This document shows positions 13,166-14,886 of a DNA stretch of 14,886 nt, piece by piece (within the stretch, counting starts at the first letter, position 1; every line of letters starts with the position of its first letter). The DNA is from UMGS755 sp045132895 (GTDB taxonomy: Bacteria > Bacillota > Clostridia > UBA1381 > UBA9506), in contig JBGUTC010000078.1 of the NCBI GenBank assembly GCA_045132895.1, positions 1 to 14,886 on the forward strand, given 5' to 3'. The notes under the pieces are model-generated. The model was not told the origin of the DNA, made no database searches, and saw only the letters and a program-made list of their open reading frames with translations. The position numbers and the translations under genes are program-made.

Positions 13166-14886
13166 TTATACCTCCGGCGCAGTTTCTTCAGAGGCTTCTG
13201 CTACGACTGTTTCGCCTTCTGCCTCCTCAAAATCCTCTTCTTCCTGTTCGTCGGTTCTGGCGATGCTGACAACCTGAACGTCATCCAGGCGCATCAGACG
13301 AACACCCTTTGTCAGACGACCAATCTGGCTGATTTCGCGAGTCTTCATTCGGATAATCGTACCATCAGAGGTAATCAGCATAATGTCGTCGCCCTCGGTT
13401 ACCACTTTGATACCGGCAACGTTACCGGTTGCTTCTGTTAAGCGGTAGGTATTAACACCCTGACCGCCACGGTTCTGGGTTTTATATTCTGAAAGATCTG
13501 TCTTCTTACCGTAACCGTTTTCGGTAACAACCAAGAGGTCAGCACCCTCCTGCGCAATGCCCATACCCACAACGTAATCGCCTTCGGATGCCAGACGGAT
13601 ACCACGGACACCGTGAGACACACGGCCTAAAGGACGGGCATCGGTTTCCTTGAAGCGGATACACATGCCGTTATAGGTTGCAAGCAGAACATCCTGCTGT
13701 CCGTCTGTCAGTTCAACATTAATCAGTTCGTCGCCTTCTTCTAAGACGATTGCCGCAAGGCCGCCCTTTCTGGCAGATTTATATGCCATGAAGTCGGTTT
13801 TCTTAATAATACCCTTACGGGTTGCGAAGAACAGGTATTTCCCTTCTTCGAAATCTCTGACGCAAATCGTCGCCGTAACTTTTTCTTCAGGATCAAGCTG
13901 CAACAGGTTGACAATGGCCGTACCCTTTGCCTGGCGACCGGCTTCCGGAATTTCGTAAGCCTTTAAGCGATACATTTTACCTTTATTGGTAAAGAACAGA
14001 ACGTGGTTATGTGTGCTGGTGACGAAGAGTTTCTCAACAAAGTCTTCCTCACGGGTGGTCATACCCATAATACCCTTACCGCCGCGGCGCTGCGCCTTAT
14101 ACGTATCAACAGGCATACGCTTAACGTAACCAAAATGGGTCAGGGTAACAACAACATCTTCTTCTTCAATCAGGTCTTCAATGTTGATTTCATCTTCGTG
14201 GGCCGTAATTTCGCTGCGACGTTCATCGCCAAACTTATCACGGATTTCCAGAAGTTCTGTTTTGATGATATCCAGCACCATGGACTCATTATTTAATACA
14301 TCGTTTAAGTGCTTAATCAATGCCATTAAATCTGCATACTCTGCGTCAATTTTCTCACGCTCTAAGCCCTGCAGTCTTGCAAGACGCATATCCAGAATCG
14401 CCTGTGCCTGAATCTCAGACAGACCAAAAGCTTCCATCAGTTTTGGCTTTGCATCGTCGTAACTGGAACGGATGATTTTAATAATTTCGTCAATGTGATC
14501 CAAAGCAATGCGCAAACCTTCTAAAATATGGGCTCTTGCTTCTGCCTTTTTCAGGTCAAAGCGGGTTCTTCTGACGATAACGTCTTCCTGGAACGTAAGA
14601 TAATGCTGCAGGACTTCTTTCAGATTCAGGACTTTCGGCTCTTTGCCAACAATGGCGAGCATAATGATGCTGAAAGTTTCCTGCAACTGGGTGTATTTAT
14701 ATAACTGATTTAAGATAACGTTTGCGTTGGCATCGCGCTTCAGTTCAATAACCATGCGCATACCGTCACGGTCAGACTCGTCACGCAGAGCGGAAATTCC
14801 CTCAACGCGCTTGTCCTTAACCAGTTCCGCAATTTTTTCAATCAAGCGGGCTTTATTAACCTGATAAGGCAGTTCTGTAACAACGA
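13166..14886 (-). CDS. gyrA: DNA gyrase subunit A, 3' part (5' end outside the window)
   Basis: The frame stays open to the right edge without a start; the last visible upstream codons read VVTELPYQVNKAR, a conserved stretch of the GyrA breakage-reunion domain. The window holds the end of that domain, the coiled-coil and C-gate region (with LTFQEDVIVRRTRFDL and AQAILDMRLARLQGLE), and the C-terminal beta-pinwheel that wraps DNA. The pinwheel starts with a GyrA box, QRRGGKGI, near 14092-14069, which separates GyrA from ParC. Later pinwheel blades carry repeated degenerate motifs (RQAKGTAI, ARKGGLAA, GRVSHGVRG, NRGGQGV, GRLTKGVRL). The tail is acidic (DEQEEEDFEE...), as in many GyrA proteins. 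The catalytic tyrosine lies outside the window. The XRE gene follows after 23 nt. Confidence 0.96.
   Translation of the reverse strand, partial: VVTELPYQVNKARLIEKIAELVKDKRVEGISALRDESDRDGMRMVIELKRDANANVILNQLYKYTQLQETFSIIMLAIVGKEPKVLNLKEVLQHYLTFQEDVIVRRTRFDLKKAEARAHILEGLRIALDHIDEIIKIIRSSYDDAKPKLMEAFGLSEIQAQAILDMRLARLQGLEREKIDAEYADLMALIKHLNDVLNNESMVLDIIKTELLEIRDKFGDERRSEITAHEDEINIEDLIEEEDVVVTLTHFGYVKRMPVDTYKAQRRGGKGIMGMTTREEDFVEKLFVTSTHNHVLFFTNKGKMYRLKAYEIPEAGRQAKGTAIVNLLQLDPEEKVTATICVRDFEEGKYLFFATRKGIIKKTDFMAYKSARKGGLAAIVLEEGDELINVELTDGQQDVLLATYNGMCIRFKETDARPLGRVSHGVRGIRLASEGDYVVGMGIAQEGADLLVVTENGYGKKTDLSEYKTQNRGGQGVNTYRLTEATGNVAGIKVVTEGDDIMLITSDGTIIRMKTREISQIGRLTKGVRLMRLDDVQVVSIARTDEQEEEDFEEAEGETVVAEASEETAPEV

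Noticed and set aside
13166..14845. Complete gene starting at TTG 14845
   Set aside because: The frame is open to the window edge and encodes conserved GyrA residues upstream, so this is a truncated view of gyrA.

Overview
The window comes from a low-to-mid GC endospore-forming Firmicute, most likely an anaerobic member of Clostridia. The evidence is a spoIIGA-sigE pair, a cwlJ-gerQ spore-germination pair, teichoic-acid-type envelope genes and strong AGGAGG-type ribosome binding sites. I cannot place the genus from this sequence.

Layout. (1) 1-1862, minus strand: an AEC-family permease followed by a SASA/SGNH carbohydrate esterase, with the possible start of a third gene at the left edge. 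(2) 1863-2498: a 636-base intergenic region that is the most unusual part of the window. On the minus strand it reads: a strong extended -10 promoter, an array of small hairpins separated by four copies of an 8-mer and then four copies of its exact reverse complement, a two-tier hairpin, a Shine-Dalgarno sequence, and what looks like an internally deleted gene for a four-helix-bundle (S23/IVP-like) protein. On the plus strand it carries a spoIIG-type promoter with an abnormally long spacer. (3) 2499-4098, plus: spoIIGA and sigE, the mother-cell sigma factor and its processing protease, overlapping by 47 nt. (4) 4079-5832, minus: two translationally coupled RimK-like ATP-grasp ligases whose 3' end overlaps the end of sigE. 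(5) 6014-6954, plus: cwlJ and gerQ behind a sigma-K-like promoter, closed by a bidirectional terminator. (6) 7010-9271, minus: tagO-like glycosyl-1-phosphate transferase and UDP-GlcNAc 2-epimerase with a near-perfect sigma-A promoter. (7) 9455-12727, minus: a 1090-residue secreted protein with an atrophied Ig domain and three LamG-like modules. (8) 12933-14886, minus: the 3' part of gyrA with a small XRE regulator directly downstream.

How the genes work together: regions 3 and 5 belong to sporulation and germination. SpoIIGA activates SigE in the mother cell, and CwlJ is a cortex-lytic enzyme that needs GerQ in the spore coat. Region 6 supplies UDP-ManNAc and lipid-linked GlcNAc for an envelope polymer. 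The RimK-like pair lies between the two spore loci and has a vegetative-type promoter; its substrate cannot be told from sequence.
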